Shown: positions 13,658 to 22,581 of the stretch, one piece after another
Layout: each line of letters begins with the position of its first letter
Position numbering within the stretch: position 1 is the first letter of the stretch
Assembly: GCA_900542505.1 (NCBI GenBank)
Contig: UQNV01000023.1
Span: forward strand, 1-33,654
From: an uncultured Alistipes sp.
GTDB lineage: Bacteria; Bacteroidota; Bacteroidia; Bacteroidales; Rikenellaceae
Direction: 5' to 3'
DNA: 33,654 nucleotides
Notes under the pieces: generated by a model
What the model saw: the letters and a program-made list of their open reading frames with translations, nothing else
Databases searched by the model: none
Told to the model about the DNA's origin: nothing
Made by a program: the position numbers and the translations under genes

Positions 13658-16048
13658 TCAGAACTCGACCGTCACACCCAGCGTCGGAAGGAGCGTTCCG
13701 CTCTCCTGGGCAAGGTGCTTCATGATATAACGCTGCTCCGAAAGGGGCGCCTCGGGATTCGCCACCACCCCGGTGCTCATCAGCACGTCGGGCTGGCGCA
13801 GCTTGCTCACCGAGATGTTCTGCAGGTCGATGTAGATGCCGAGCATGCAGCGCCGGAAATAGAAGACCTTGTCGATGCGCAGGTCGAGCTGCGCGAAGGC
13901 ATCGAGCCGCTCGGCGTTGTAACGGTCATAGTTGTAATAGGGACGCCCCTGGGCATCCCACGCCTCCTTGAGCGCCGACTTGTCGGCGTCGTAGGGCGTA
14001 TAGGGGGCTCCGCCCACGGCGCTCAGCTTCAGTCCGACGCTCCAGTTGCGGGGGAAGTCATAGGTACCGCTCACGTTGGCCACGAAGCGGTTGTCCCAGG
14101 CCGAGGCGATGTATGCCGCATGGCGGTCGCTGCGGTATTCGCTGCGGTAGAGCGTGAACGACCCCACGATGTTGACCCGGTCGGGGAGCTGCCAGCTGAC
14201 CATCGCCTCGAGACCATAGGCGCGGCCCTCGGCCGAGGAGACGAGCTCCTCGTTGCCCACCACGCCGTAGTCGTTGCCCTTGCAGGTGAGGGGCACGCCG
14301 TCGGCTACCGACAGCGGCACGCGGTCGTAGAACTTGTAGAAGCCCTCGAGCGAGAGCATCAGCCGGTCGCGCAGGTTCCATTTGACCCCCAACGAGCCCT
14401 CCGTGACGCGCATGTAGTCGAGGTTGCGGTTGACCAGCGCGCCATCTTCCTTGAAACCGAGCGCCGTATAGGGCGGCAGCTGATAGTAAAGCCCCGCGCT
14501 GCCGCTGAGCGTCCAGGCGGGCGAGAAGGCATACGAGAGCGAGACGCGCGGCGAGAGGTTGCGCCAGAAGTCGGTCGTCGACGAAGAGTAGTCGCAGCCG
14601 TCGGCACGCACGCCGGCCGAGGCCGTGAAGCGTTCGTTGAGCGACTTGTAGTCGGCCCCGACGAAGGCGCCCCACCCCACGATTCCGAGCCATGTGTGGT
14701 AGTCCGACAACATGCTGCCCTCCTCTTCGCTCAGGAAGAGCCGCTGCAGCGTCGAGTTCGTATAGGTCGAATAGGTCAGTTCGGCACCGGCCCGCAGCGT
14801 CCAGCGGCCCAGCAGCGAACGGTTGTCGGCCCGCAGCGTGCTCTTCTGCTCGACCGAGCGCAGACGCAGCGTGAGGTTCTCCTCGGTCGACGAGTCGTTG
14901 TTGCGGTATTTCAGGTTGCGGTTGTTCAGATAGGTATGGCTCAGCGAGACGGACTGCGTATGGGGACCCGCATAGTGGCGGTAGGAGGCGCCCACGGTGA
15001 AGGTCTCCTGCTGGATGCGGGGCAGGTAGCTGAGCATGTATTCGGCCTCCTCACCCTCCTGGTCGGTGTTGAGCTTCATGTCGTCGAAGCCCGCCAGTCC
15101 CAGCACCACCAACTCGTCGCGCTCGGTCAGACGGCTCTTGACCTTGAACTGGCCGTCGATGAAGTTGGGCAGAAAGGGAAGACCCAGCATCTTGAAGAGC
15201 AGCTGGAGGTAGGACTGCCGCACCGAAAAGAGGTAGGTCGTCTTCTGTCCGATATGGCCGCGGCCGCTGAGCGACACCTCCGAGGCGCCCAGTGTCGCCT
15301 TGAAACTCTGCTTGTCCATATCGCCGTCCTTGAGCCGGAAGTCGAGCACCGAACTGAGCGCTCCGGAACGGTCGACGGGAAAGGCGCCCGTATAGAAGCT
15401 GATTTCGCGCACGAGGTCCGCATTGAGGATGCTCACCGGGCCGCCCGTTGCGCCCTGCGTGGCGAAGTGGTTGATGTTCGGAATCTCGATACCGTCCATG
15501 TAGAAGCGGTTTTCCGACGGTCCTCCGCCGCGGACAATCAGGTCGTTGCGGTACCCCACGGGTGAAAACGACACGCCGGGATAGGAGCGCACGATGCGCG
15601 AGATGTCACGGTTCGAGCCGGGGCTCTTTTCGATTTCGCGCACCCCGATGACATGCATCGCCACGGGACTCTCGACCGTCCGTCGGAAGGGCGACGGCGT
15701 GACCGTCACCGCCTCGATGGCGCCGGGGTCCTCCTCGAGCTCCACCTCGATGAAGGGCGTCGCGGCCGAGACCAGATACTCCGACGTGAGGAAGGTCCGG
15801 TAGCCGAGCGACGAGACGACGAAACGACGGATGCCCGGTTCGACACGCTCGATGGTGAACATGCCGGCCGAATCGGTCGAGGCGCCCTTGTTGCCGGCAT
15901 CCGAGACAACCACCGAGGCATAGGGCACCGGCTGGCGCGAATTACGGTCGATGACACGGCCGCGAACCGGATACCCCTCCGGAGCGGCCACGGCAGGCAT
16001 GAAGAGAAGCACCGCAAGGAGCGCAATGAGCAGACGTACGGATTTCAT
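13658..16048 (-). CDS. TonB-dependent receptor with CarboxypepD_reg domain (stand-alone)
   Basis: A 796-aa protein. I start it at MKSVRLLIALLAVLLFMPAVAAPEG, a signal peptide cleaved around residue 22; upstream in-frame sequence is intergenic in character and contains the promoter. Residues 25-115 form a CarboxypepD_reg-like domain (YPVRGRVIDRNSRQPVPYAS, then GYRTFLTSEYLV). The plug follows (about 120-240: DISRIVRSYPGVSF, NDLIVRGGGPSENRFYMDGI). The barrel ends in GVTVEF. No lipoprotein or SusD partner adjoins it. The substrate is not deducible. A -7 element sits 4 nt from the ATG with a 14-bp palindrome just upstream, so regulated, near-leaderless expression is plausible. Confidence 0.95.
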   Translation of the reverse strand: MKSVRLLIALLAVLLFMPAVAAPEGYPVRGRVIDRNSRQPVPYASVVVSDAGNKGASTDSAGMFTIERVEPGIRRFVVSSLGYRTFLTSEYLVSAATPFIEVELEEDPGAIEAVTVTPSPFRRTVESPVAMHVIGVREIEKSPGSNRDISRIVRSYPGVSFSPVGYRNDLIVRGGGPSENRFYMDGIEIPNINHFATQGATGGPVSILNADLVREISFYTGAFPVDRSGALSSVLDFRLKDGDMDKQSFKATLGASEVSLSGRGHIGQKTTYLFSVRQSYLQLLFKMLGLPFLPNFIDGQFKVKSRLTERDELVVLGLAGFDDMKLNTDQEGEEAEYMLSYLPRIQQETFTVGASYRHYAGPHTQSVSLSHTYLNNRNLKYRNNDSSTEENLTLRLRSVEQKSTLRADNRSLLGRWTLRAGAELTYSTYTNSTLQRLFLSEEEGSMLSDYHTWLGIVGWGAFVGADYKSLNERFTASAGVRADGCDYSSSTTDFWRNLSPRVSLSYAFSPAWTLSGSAGLYYQLPPYTALGFKEDGALVNRNLDYMRVTEGSLGVKWNLRDRLMLSLEGFYKFYDRVPLSVADGVPLTCKGNDYGVVGNEELVSSAEGRAYGLEAMVSWQLPDRVNIVGSFTLYRSEYRSDRHAAYIASAWDNRFVANVSGTYDFPRNWSVGLKLSAVGGAPYTPYDADKSALKEAWDAQGRPYYNYDRYNAERLDAFAQLDLRIDKVFYFRRCMLGIYIDLQNISVSKLRQPDVLMSTGVVANPEAPLSEQRYIMKHLAQESGTLLPTLGVTVEF

Positions 16049-16052
16049 ACGG

Positions 16053-16082
16053 CAAAGGTAGTGAAAAATCGAAGCACTTCGA
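16053..16082 (-). promoter_or_regulatory. -7 element and 14-bp palindrome upstream of the TonB receptor gene
   Basis: On the minus strand TACCTTTG (16060-16053) matches TAnnTTTG and ends 4 nt before the ATG. A perfect inverted repeat, tcgaag-ca-cttcga (16069-16082), covers the spacer and the position expected for the -33 box, where no TTTG is found. This arrangement fits an operator or an activator-dependent promoter. Confidence 0.5.
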
Positions 16083-16107
16083 ATACAAAACGGTGAACGA
16101 TACGACA

Positions 16108-16135
16108 AACTCCGACCCTAAAAAGGGCCGGAGTT
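16108..16135 (-). terminator. Candidate weak terminator after the plug-less barrel gene
   Basis: A near-perfect stem (aactccg/cggagtt, one mismatch, then ccct/aggg) with an AAAA loop lies 40 bp past the stop codon at 16175. No strong T-run follows on the minus strand, so it is weaker than the other terminators here. Confidence 0.4.
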
Positions 16136-16174
16136 GCACGCATTCGGTCACATGCGGCCGATTGCCGCAGCGAC

Positions 16175-18028
16175 TCAGAAATTCAGGATGACACCCGCCG
16201 TGAAGTTGGCGCCGTATTCGGGATACCAGGCATAGTCGTAGAGACGCCGGTTGAGCAGGTTGCGCCCTTCGGCGAAGAGCGTCACGCTCCCGCTGACCTT
16301 CCACACCACATCGGCCCGCAGATCGAAGGCGAAGGGAGCTTCGAACGAGCCCACGTTCCCGGGACCAAAGGAAGAGTAGCTGCCGGAGTCCTGTCCAACC
16401 TCCTCCCCGAGCATTATCTGCTCGTAGAGCATCGTCCACGTCCGCTTGCTCTGCATGTGCAGCCCCACGCCGAACGACACCTTGCCTCCGTCGTAACGGG
16501 CCTTGACGGCGCCCTTGAAGCGCGATTCGCCCGTCTGGAGCGCCAGGTCGTTGTTGTAGGCATAGCCGTGCGCCTCGAGCGAGAGCAGGAAACTGCTCAC
16601 GGGGCGGAACTCCACCTCGCCGTGGAACGAAGTGACGGTCTGCCGGCCGAAGACCGGACGGAAGGAGCCGTCAAACGCGGCAACACGGGACTCCAGCTCT
16701 CCGGGCGTGGCGGTCGTTTCGAGCAGGTGCGCGGTGAGGCCGTACCAGTACGGATGGTCGTCGCGCACCGAGAAGCCGGCATATATGCGGTAGGAGAGCA
16801 TCTTGCGGAAGATGGAGCCGTGAATGCCCAGCCGCACGTTGTAGTCGGCCGAACTCTTCTGGCTGAAGGCGAAGCGCAGGGGAATCTGGTCGCCCCACTG
16901 CATCCCCGACAGGTCGAAGCCGGCGGGTGTGGAGACATAGGGATTCAACCGTGTGAGCGAGCGGAAACTGTTGTCGGCGAGCCCGCCGTCGAGCTCGAGG
17001 AAGGGACGCAGTTTCTCGGTGCCGATGTTGAACTCGAAACGTGCATGGGGGAAGATGTAGCTGCGGGACTCTTCGCCCTTGATTTTGTTCCACGTGTAGT
17101 CGGCACCCACCTCGAGCGCCACCACCCCGCCCTCGTAGCCGTAGCGGGCCCCTGCACGGGCGATATTCTCCGAATAGTAGTCGTAGCTCCGCCCCCCCTT
17201 CAGATAGTCGTATCCACCCTGCAGCATCAGCAGGTGGCGGCCGAACCGGCGGCCCACACGGGCTTTGGCCCCGAGGTCGGTCTGCTGGACCTTCGACCCG
17301 TAGCCGTCGGCCCACGAATGGTCGCGAAAGAGCGTACCGTCGAGCGTGACATCGAAGTTGAAGCGGCTCAGGTCCTTGAAGTCGTCACCGAAGCGCACCT
17401 TCAGGGCGAACTCCTCGTAGTTGACCTTCGAGCCGGGCTCGTAATGCTCTCCCCACGGGTCGGAGCGCCCCTCCAGCTCGGGAGCCAGATAGCCTCCGTA
17501 GCGGTGCAACAGGCGGTTCTCATAGCTGAAATCGCCTTCGAGCAGATGGTGTCCGAGGTACTTGCCCGCGGCCACTCCCGCACGGTTTTCCATCCATACC
17601 GAGTTGTTCTCCACATCGAAGCAGTTCGCAATGTCGGCAAAGCGACCCTTGTGGTTGATGTAGCCCAGCGCATAGCCCGTATCGGGATTCTGCGTGGCGG
17701 CATAGAAGTCGAGCACCGAATTGAGTGGATAGCCCGCACCGACCTTCAGGTAGAAGGGCTGCGGACGGTTGAACTCCCAGTAGGTCACCGTCGCGGGGCG
17801 AATCGGCCGCGTGACGAGCGTCGTCTCGAGCGAAAGCGGCGTGACGGTATAGTCGATTTCGGGGCGCATCTGCACCGTATCGGTCATGTCGGGGGCGATG
17901 GCCAGCTTCGAAGCCTGCTCGACGCGGGGTACGTAGGCCTTGGTCACCTCGACCTGCTTCTCCACCTGCGCCATCGTCGCACAGGGGAATGCCGTCATCA
18001 GGACGACGGCCAGCAACAATCTCTTCAT
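16175..18028 (-). CDS. TonB-receptor-like outer-membrane beta-barrel without a recognisable plug domain
   Basis: A 617-aa protein. I use the ATG at 18026-18028 (MKRLLLAVVLMTAFPCATMAQ, signal peptide); a TTG three codons upstream overlaps the preceding stop codon as TTGA and is an alternative start. After the signal comes a conserved-looking periplasmic stretch (22-90: EVTKAYVPRVEQASKLAIAP, DYTVTPLSLET, TYWEFNRPQPFYLKVGAGYP), then alternating beta-strand sequence to the C-terminal LNF. There is no plug domain or TonB-box motif that I can recognise. The short gap (5 bp) after the large TPR protein gene points to a functional pair, perhaps an outer-membrane complex with a periplasmic scaffold. 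The function is unknown to me. Confidence 0.85.
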   Translation of the reverse strand: MKRLLLAVVLMTAFPCATMAQVEKQVEVTKAYVPRVEQASKLAIAPDMTDTVQMRPEIDYTVTPLSLETTLVTRPIRPATVTYWEFNRPQPFYLKVGAGYPLNSVLDFYAATQNPDTGYALGYINHKGRFADIANCFDVENNSVWMENRAGVAAGKYLGHHLLEGDFSYENRLLHRYGGYLAPELEGRSDPWGEHYEPGSKVNYEEFALKVRFGDDFKDLSRFNFDVTLDGTLFRDHSWADGYGSKVQQTDLGAKARVGRRFGRHLLMLQGGYDYLKGGRSYDYYSENIARAGARYGYEGGVVALEVGADYTWNKIKGEESRSYIFPHARFEFNIGTEKLRPFLELDGGLADNSFRSLTRLNPYVSTPAGFDLSGMQWGDQIPLRFAFSQKSSADYNVRLGIHGSIFRKMLSYRIYAGFSVRDDHPYWYGLTAHLLETTATPGELESRVAAFDGSFRPVFGRQTVTSFHGEVEFRPVSSFLLSLEAHGYAYNNDLALQTGESRFKGAVKARYDGGKVSFGVGLHMQSKRTWTMLYEQIMLGEEVGQDSGSYSSFGPGNVGSFEAPFAFDLRADVVWKVSGSVTLFAEGRNLLNRRLYDYAWYPEYGANFTAGVILNF

Positions 18029-18033
18029 CTTGC

Positions 18034-21027
18034 TCAATTCAGTTTTTCGATTCGCTTCTTCGCCTCGTCAACGATGCCGTCGTCGGCAGGCGAATATCCG
18101 TCGGCCACGCTCTGGTAGGTGGCGCGCGCCTGGAAGTTGTCGCCGCAGCGCACGTAGACGTCACCCAGCAGGATGTAGGTCTTGGCCAGCCAGTAGGAGG
18201 AGACGGGCTCCTTGTCGGCATAGGCGAAGACCGCCTTCTCGCAGCCATCCATGTCGCCCGCCAGGAACTGCTCCTCGATGACGCGGTAACCGGCCGCCGA
18301 ACCCTCCTTCGTACGGACGTCGGAGGCGAGCTCGCGGTAGAGCTTCATCGCCGCGGCGCGGTCGCCCGCCTCGCGGAGCTGCTCGGCCAGCGCGTACTTC
18401 GACTCGCGCAGCGCCGTGGCACCGGCGTCGGGATGAGCCGCAACGTCGGCGGCCATCGCCTCGATTTTGGCCGGGTCGCCTCCGGCAAGCGTAGCCCGCA
18501 CGTAGCCCGTCATGGCATCCTCGCGCCCGGCAGCGGTCGGCGCCGCGTCGTAGAGCTGGCGGTAGGCTGCGGCGGCCTCGTCGTAACGCTTCTCCTCGAA
18601 GGTCAGTTCGGAGAGCTTCTCGAGCACCGTCACCCGGTAGGGATGCTGCCCGCGCGAAGCCAGCTCGGTGAGGCTCTCGATGGCAAATTCGCGCTCGCCG
18701 CCCCGCAGGTAGCAGTCGCTCAGGTAGTAGAGCGCGTCGTTGAGGTAATATCCCTTCGGATAGCTCTTCACATAACTGCGCAACGACTTGGCTGCATCGT
18801 CGAGCCGGTCGGCCAGGTAGAGTTTCTGTGCGGCGGCAAACGAAAGCGAGTCGCGCGAAAGGGCCGTCAGGTCGCTCTCGGCGCCCACACGCTCGGCATA
18901 GGCGAAGTACCCGTCGACGTTACCCTGCTCGACGTAAATCTCGCGGATGCCCTGCATCGCCTCCTTCGCCGCGGAGGATTGCGGCGAGGAGCTCACCACC
19001 CGCTCGTAGCATGCGAGCGAACGCTCGCGGTCGCCCAGATTGAGGTAGGCCAGACCCAGGTCCGAGAGGGCCTGCGACACACGGGGCGACGAGGGATAGT
19101 CGGCCACGAAACGCTCGAGCGCCTCGGCACCTTCGGCATAGCGCTGCTGGGCGATATAGGTGCGTCCCAGCTCGTAGGCCGCAGCATCGGCATATTCGCC
19201 TCCGCGGTCGGCCGCAAGCGGACGGAGCGTCGCGATTTTCTCGTCGTTGCGCCCCAGGATGCCGAGCGTCACGGCCCGCTGGTAACGGGCATAGCGCGTC
19301 GTCGCGGCATCGGCCCCGACGGCTTCGGCGCGGCCGTATTCGGCAAGGGCCCGGTCGAATTCGCGCTCGGCGTAGTAGGTGTCGCCCAGGCGGTTGAAGG
19401 CATCGGCACGATAACGGTCCGAGCTCTTATGGAGCGAGAGGAACTTCTCGAACGAGGCGCGCGCCTGGCTCATGCGGCCGCGGTCGAAATCGCAGTAACC
19501 CAGATTGTACCACGCCAGCGCATACTCGCGCTCACTGCGGGGCGCGCGGCGCAGGTAGGCGTTGTAGCGCGAGGCGGCCGTGGCGCGGTCGCCGCGGGCA
19601 AAGGCTATCTCGCCCTGCCAGAAGGCACTGAGCGCCTCGTACTTGGGGCTGACGTTCACCTCTTCGGATTCGGCCAGCGAACGCTGTGCCGCCGCAAGGT
19701 CGCCCGCCGCATAGGCCTCCAGACCGCGGAAGTAGGCGATTTTCTGAAGCGCGGCCCGTATTTCGGCATCGGGATTGGCCACTGCGCGGATGGCCTCATA
19801 GGCCGCATCGTAGTCCCGCGAGTTGTAGTAGGCCGCCACAAGCAGCGTCCGCGCCTCGCCCGCACGCGGCGACGAGGGGTAACGCTCCACATAGCGGCCG
19901 AGCACGTTGATGGCCCCGTTGAAGGCGCCGCCGCCCAGTTCGTACTGCAGCTTGCCGTAGTTGAAGAGCGCGTCCTCGGCAATCGTGGCGTCGAACTGCT
20001 CGTTGGCCGCCATGGCAAAAGCCTCCATGGCCGCCTGCTTGTTGCCGTTGCGCAGACAGCAGTCGGCCAGGTGGTACGAGGCGTTCTGCGTCAGGGCGTC
20101 GTCGGCACCGCACGCCTTGCGAAGCGGCTCCTCGGCCTCGGCATAGCGGGCCGTGCGGTAGAGCGAGAAGCCGCGGAGGTAGTTCTCGTCACGCCCCGGC
20201 TCCCCGCCCGACTGTTCGAAGAGGTCGAGGTAGTCGAGCGTACGGTTGTAGTCGCCCAGATGGAACCACGATTCGGCCACCACGCGCGCCAGCTCCGCGC
20301 GGCGCTCGGGCACGGCACGGCGCATCAGCTCATCGCCGCGGTCGACCACATAGCGGTAATTGCCCTCCCGGAATTCGATTTGCAGCAGGTAATAGGGCAC
20401 CACACTGCCGTAGGCTTCGCTGCGCGTCAGCTGCTCGAACCCCTGACGGGCGCGGCCATAGCGGCCCTCGGCATAGTCGATGTAGGACTTGTAGTAGATT
20501 GCATGGTCGATGTAACGGCTCCGGCTGCCGATGCGGTCGAAGTAGTCGTAAGCCTTGGCATAGTCGCCGTCCGTGAAGGCGACATACCCCATCCGCACGT
20601 CGTACTGCTCGCGGCGCGAACGGTCGAGCGCCTTGTAGTCGGTCCGCCCGAAGTACTCGCGGGCGCGCCCGAAATCGGCCTTGGTGCAGTAATAGGAGCC
20701 CAGCGAGAAGAGGACGTCGTTGGCATACACCGAGCCCGGATAGCGTTGTTCGAAGTCGAGCAACGCAGCTTCGGCATCGCTGCTGCCCAGTTCGACGGCA
20801 CAGGCCGCCAGATAGTAGTCGAGACTCTGCCGTTGCCGGTAATCGGCCGGAGCAACCCCCTCGCGCGCCTTGAGGAATTCGTGGCGGGCATCGCTCCATC
20901 GACCGTGGTCGAAGAGTTCGCGGCCGCGCTGGAGAGCGGCCTGGGCCTCGGGGGTCGCCGCCTGCATCTGGCCCCACGCCAGAGAGCCCAGCAACAGCGA
21001 CAAAATCAGTTTTCCGCGCATAGTCAT
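18034..21027 (-). CDS. Large periplasmic tetratricopeptide-repeat protein
   Basis: About 997 aa. The start MTMRGKLILSLLLGSLAWGQ gives a signal peptide ending near QAA; the second Met (21019-21021) is an equally good start. The rest is almost wholly TPR-type helical pairs (for example DYAKAYDYFDRIGSRSRYID, YDEAAAAYRQLYDAAP, YAEGAEALERFVADYPSSPR), with well over fifteen repeats. Many resemble the YfiO/CpoB-type pattern of periplasmic TPR proteins. No enzyme domain is seen. It is immediately followed (5 bp) by the plug-less barrel gene. I infer a periplasmic or outer-membrane-associated scaffold that works with the barrel. A -7 element lies about 70 nt upstream. Confidence 0.93.
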   Translation of the reverse strand: MTMRGKLILSLLLGSLAWGQMQAATPEAQAALQRGRELFDHGRWSDARHEFLKAREGVAPADYRQRQSLDYYLAACAVELGSSDAEAALLDFEQRYPGSVYANDVLFSLGSYYCTKADFGRAREYFGRTDYKALDRSRREQYDVRMGYVAFTDGDYAKAYDYFDRIGSRSRYIDHAIYYKSYIDYAEGRYGRARQGFEQLTRSEAYGSVVPYYLLQIEFREGNYRYVVDRGDELMRRAVPERRAELARVVAESWFHLGDYNRTLDYLDLFEQSGGEPGRDENYLRGFSLYRTARYAEAEEPLRKACGADDALTQNASYHLADCCLRNGNKQAAMEAFAMAANEQFDATIAEDALFNYGKLQYELGGGAFNGAINVLGRYVERYPSSPRAGEARTLLVAAYYNSRDYDAAYEAIRAVANPDAEIRAALQKIAYFRGLEAYAAGDLAAAQRSLAESEEVNVSPKYEALSAFWQGEIAFARGDRATAASRYNAYLRRAPRSEREYALAWYNLGYCDFDRGRMSQARASFEKFLSLHKSSDRYRADAFNRLGDTYYAEREFDRALAEYGRAEAVGADAATTRYARYQRAVTLGILGRNDEKIATLRPLAADRGGEYADAAAYELGRTYIAQQRYAEGAEALERFVADYPSSPRVSQALSDLGLAYLNLGDRERSLACYERVVSSSPQSSAAKEAMQGIREIYVEQGNVDGYFAYAERVGAESDLTALSRDSLSFAAAQKLYLADRLDDAAKSLRSYVKSYPKGYYLNDALYYLSDCYLRGGEREFAIESLTELASRGQHPYRVTVLEKLSELTFEEKRYDEAAAAYRQLYDAAPTAAGREDAMTGYVRATLAGGDPAKIEAMAADVAAHPDAGATALRESKYALAEQLREAGDRAAAMKLYRELASDVRTKEGSAAGYRVIEEQFLAGDMDGCEKAVFAYADKEPVSSYWLAKTYILLGDVYVRCGDNFQARATYQSVADGYSPADDGIVDEAKKRIEKLN

Positions 21028-21330
21028 CGTTTTAGGCCGGAGCCGCCCGCACACCCCGTCCGGGGGAGATGTCCGACAGGCTTCCGGAAAAATACGGCTC
21101 AAAGATAATACATTTTGTGCATCCGTACACCATCGAAAAACGATTATTGACCGGCCGAAGGGCTCGGTGCAGTCCCCTCTCCCCGAGCGTCCGGGACCGA
21201 CGAAACACCCCGCAACCGGCCTCCATGGCGAAGCGCTCCCCCGCTCAGCCGCCGCATCGGGTGTCGGGGGCGGCCGTGCGATTGCCGCCGTATCCGGAGT
21301 CCGAGGCGGCCGGGCGCCGCCGCACAGGGG
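21028..21330 (-). other. Intergenic region between the TolC-like and TPR genes, with a candidate -7 promoter element
   Basis: This 303-bp stretch holds no gene I can support. On the minus strand TATCTTTG (21107-21100) matches TAnnTTTG and would give the TPR gene a leader of roughly 70 nt; no clear -33 box stands upstream. The right half (about 21150-21330) is GC-rich with short inverted GC blocks, but no hairpin followed by a T-run, so I cannot point to a terminator for the efflux operon. Confidence 0.55.
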
Positions 21331-22581
21331 TCATTCGCCGTCGGGGTCGGCCGTGATGCGCCGGTAGTCGGCCACGGCCACCGCATAGGCATAGTGCGCC
21401 TGAATGGCGTTGGTATAGAGTTGAATCCAGCTCAGCTGCGCCTGCAGCACGTCGAGAATCGAGGCCTGCCCCTCGCGGTAGGAGTAGGTGCTGATGTCGA
21501 GGTTCTCGCCCGCAATGCGGAGACTCTGCTCCGAGGCCATGACCTGTGCGCGCGCCTCGACCATCGCCGTCCAGCCGTTCATCTCCTCGCGGACGATGTC
21601 GTCGCGCAGCAGCGCTTCGCTCCACGCCGCACGCTCCTGCCCGGCCCGGGCGGCACGCACCGCACGCCGCCGCTCGCCCCCGTGGAATATCGGCACCGAA
21701 AGCCGCACGAAGGCCTCGCCGTCGAGCAGCGTGGCTCCCGTACGGTTGGGCGAATGAGGCTTCCACGAGGCCCCCACCCCCACGCTCAGCTGGGGGTTGA
21801 AGGCAGAGCGGGCCGTCCGGACCTCGACTCCGGCGCGTTCGCCCGCCAGACGTGCCGCCCGATAGTCGGGACGCCGGGCAAGCGCCTCGCCTGCCGCGAT
21901 GCGCTGCGGCAGGGGGACCGTATCGCGGATGCTCTGCGCCAGGGTGACCGTCGTATCGCCCTCCGCTCCGCGCAGGATATTGAAGTTGTGGCGCGCAACG
22001 GCCAGATTGCGTTCGGCCGTGAGCAGCTCGTAGGCGGCTTCGCTCAGGCGCGCGTCAATCATCAGCACGTCGCTCTTGGCGATGTACCCCTCGTCAAACC
22101 GGTAGTCGACCACCTCCTTGAGCGAGCGAATCAGCTCCACGTATCGGCGTACGGCCGCGGCAAACGCCTCCATCGCCGAGAGATTCCAGTAGGCATACTC
22201 CGCCGCATACCGCACCTCGAACTGCGAGAACTCCTCGTCGCAGAGGGCGATGTCGTAATCCAGCGCGGCCGACTCCACCGCCGCACGCACCGCACCGCCG
22301 CCGTAGAGTGTCTGTACCAGCTGGGGCAGCACGCCGAAGGTCCAGTGTTTCGCCCCGTCGTTGTCGCGCACCGTCGCCGAGAAGCTGCCGTCGAGCGACA
22401 GGCGGGGAAGATAGCCCGTACGGGCCTGACCCATCCGTTCGGCGGCGGCCCGGCTGCCGGCAGCGGCCATTTTCAGTTCGCGGCTGTATTCGGCCACGAC
22501 GCGGCGGTAGTCGTCGAGGGTCGTCTGACCGCAGAGCGGGCGCCACAGCAGCAGACAGGCCAGAAGGAGCAGAACTCTCAT
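21331..22581 (-). CDS. TolC family outer-membrane efflux channel
   Basis: A 416-aa protein with a signal peptide (MRVLLLLACLLLWRPLCGQ). Two OEP/TolC repeats are visible with the long helices typical of the family (LKMAAAGSRAAAERMGQART, ARLAGERAGVEVRTARSAFNPQLSVGVG, SYREGQASILDVLQAQLSW). This last motif (Y-R-E-G-x-x-S-x-x-D-V-L-x-A-Q) is a TolC family hallmark. The protein forms the outer-membrane exit duct for the RND pump. Its ATG overlaps the pump's stop codon (ATGA, 22578-22581), so translation is coupled. Slightly short for the family but complete. Confidence 0.96.
   Translation of the reverse strand: MRVLLLLACLLLWRPLCGQTTLDDYRRVVAEYSRELKMAAAGSRAAAERMGQARTGYLPRLSLDGSFSATVRDNDGAKHWTFGVLPQLVQTLYGGGAVRAAVESAALDYDIALCDEEFSQFEVRYAAEYAYWNLSAMEAFAAAVRRYVELIRSLKEVVDYRFDEGYIAKSDVLMIDARLSEAAYELLTAERNLAVARHNFNILRGAEGDTTVTLAQSIRDTVPLPQRIAAGEALARRPDYRAARLAGERAGVEVRTARSAFNPQLSVGVGASWKPHSPNRTGATLLDGEAFVRLSVPIFHGGERRRAVRAARAGQERAAWSEALLRDDIVREEMNGWTAMVEARAQVMASEQSLRIAGENLDISTYSYREGQASILDVLQAQLSWIQLYTNAIQAHYAYAVAVADYRRITADPDGE

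Noticed and set aside
17989..21108. 1039-codon open plus-strand frame opposite the TPR protein
   Set aside because: Same reason: antisense shadow of a GC-rich, repeat-rich gene, with no recognisable domain or signal and no promoter at its start.
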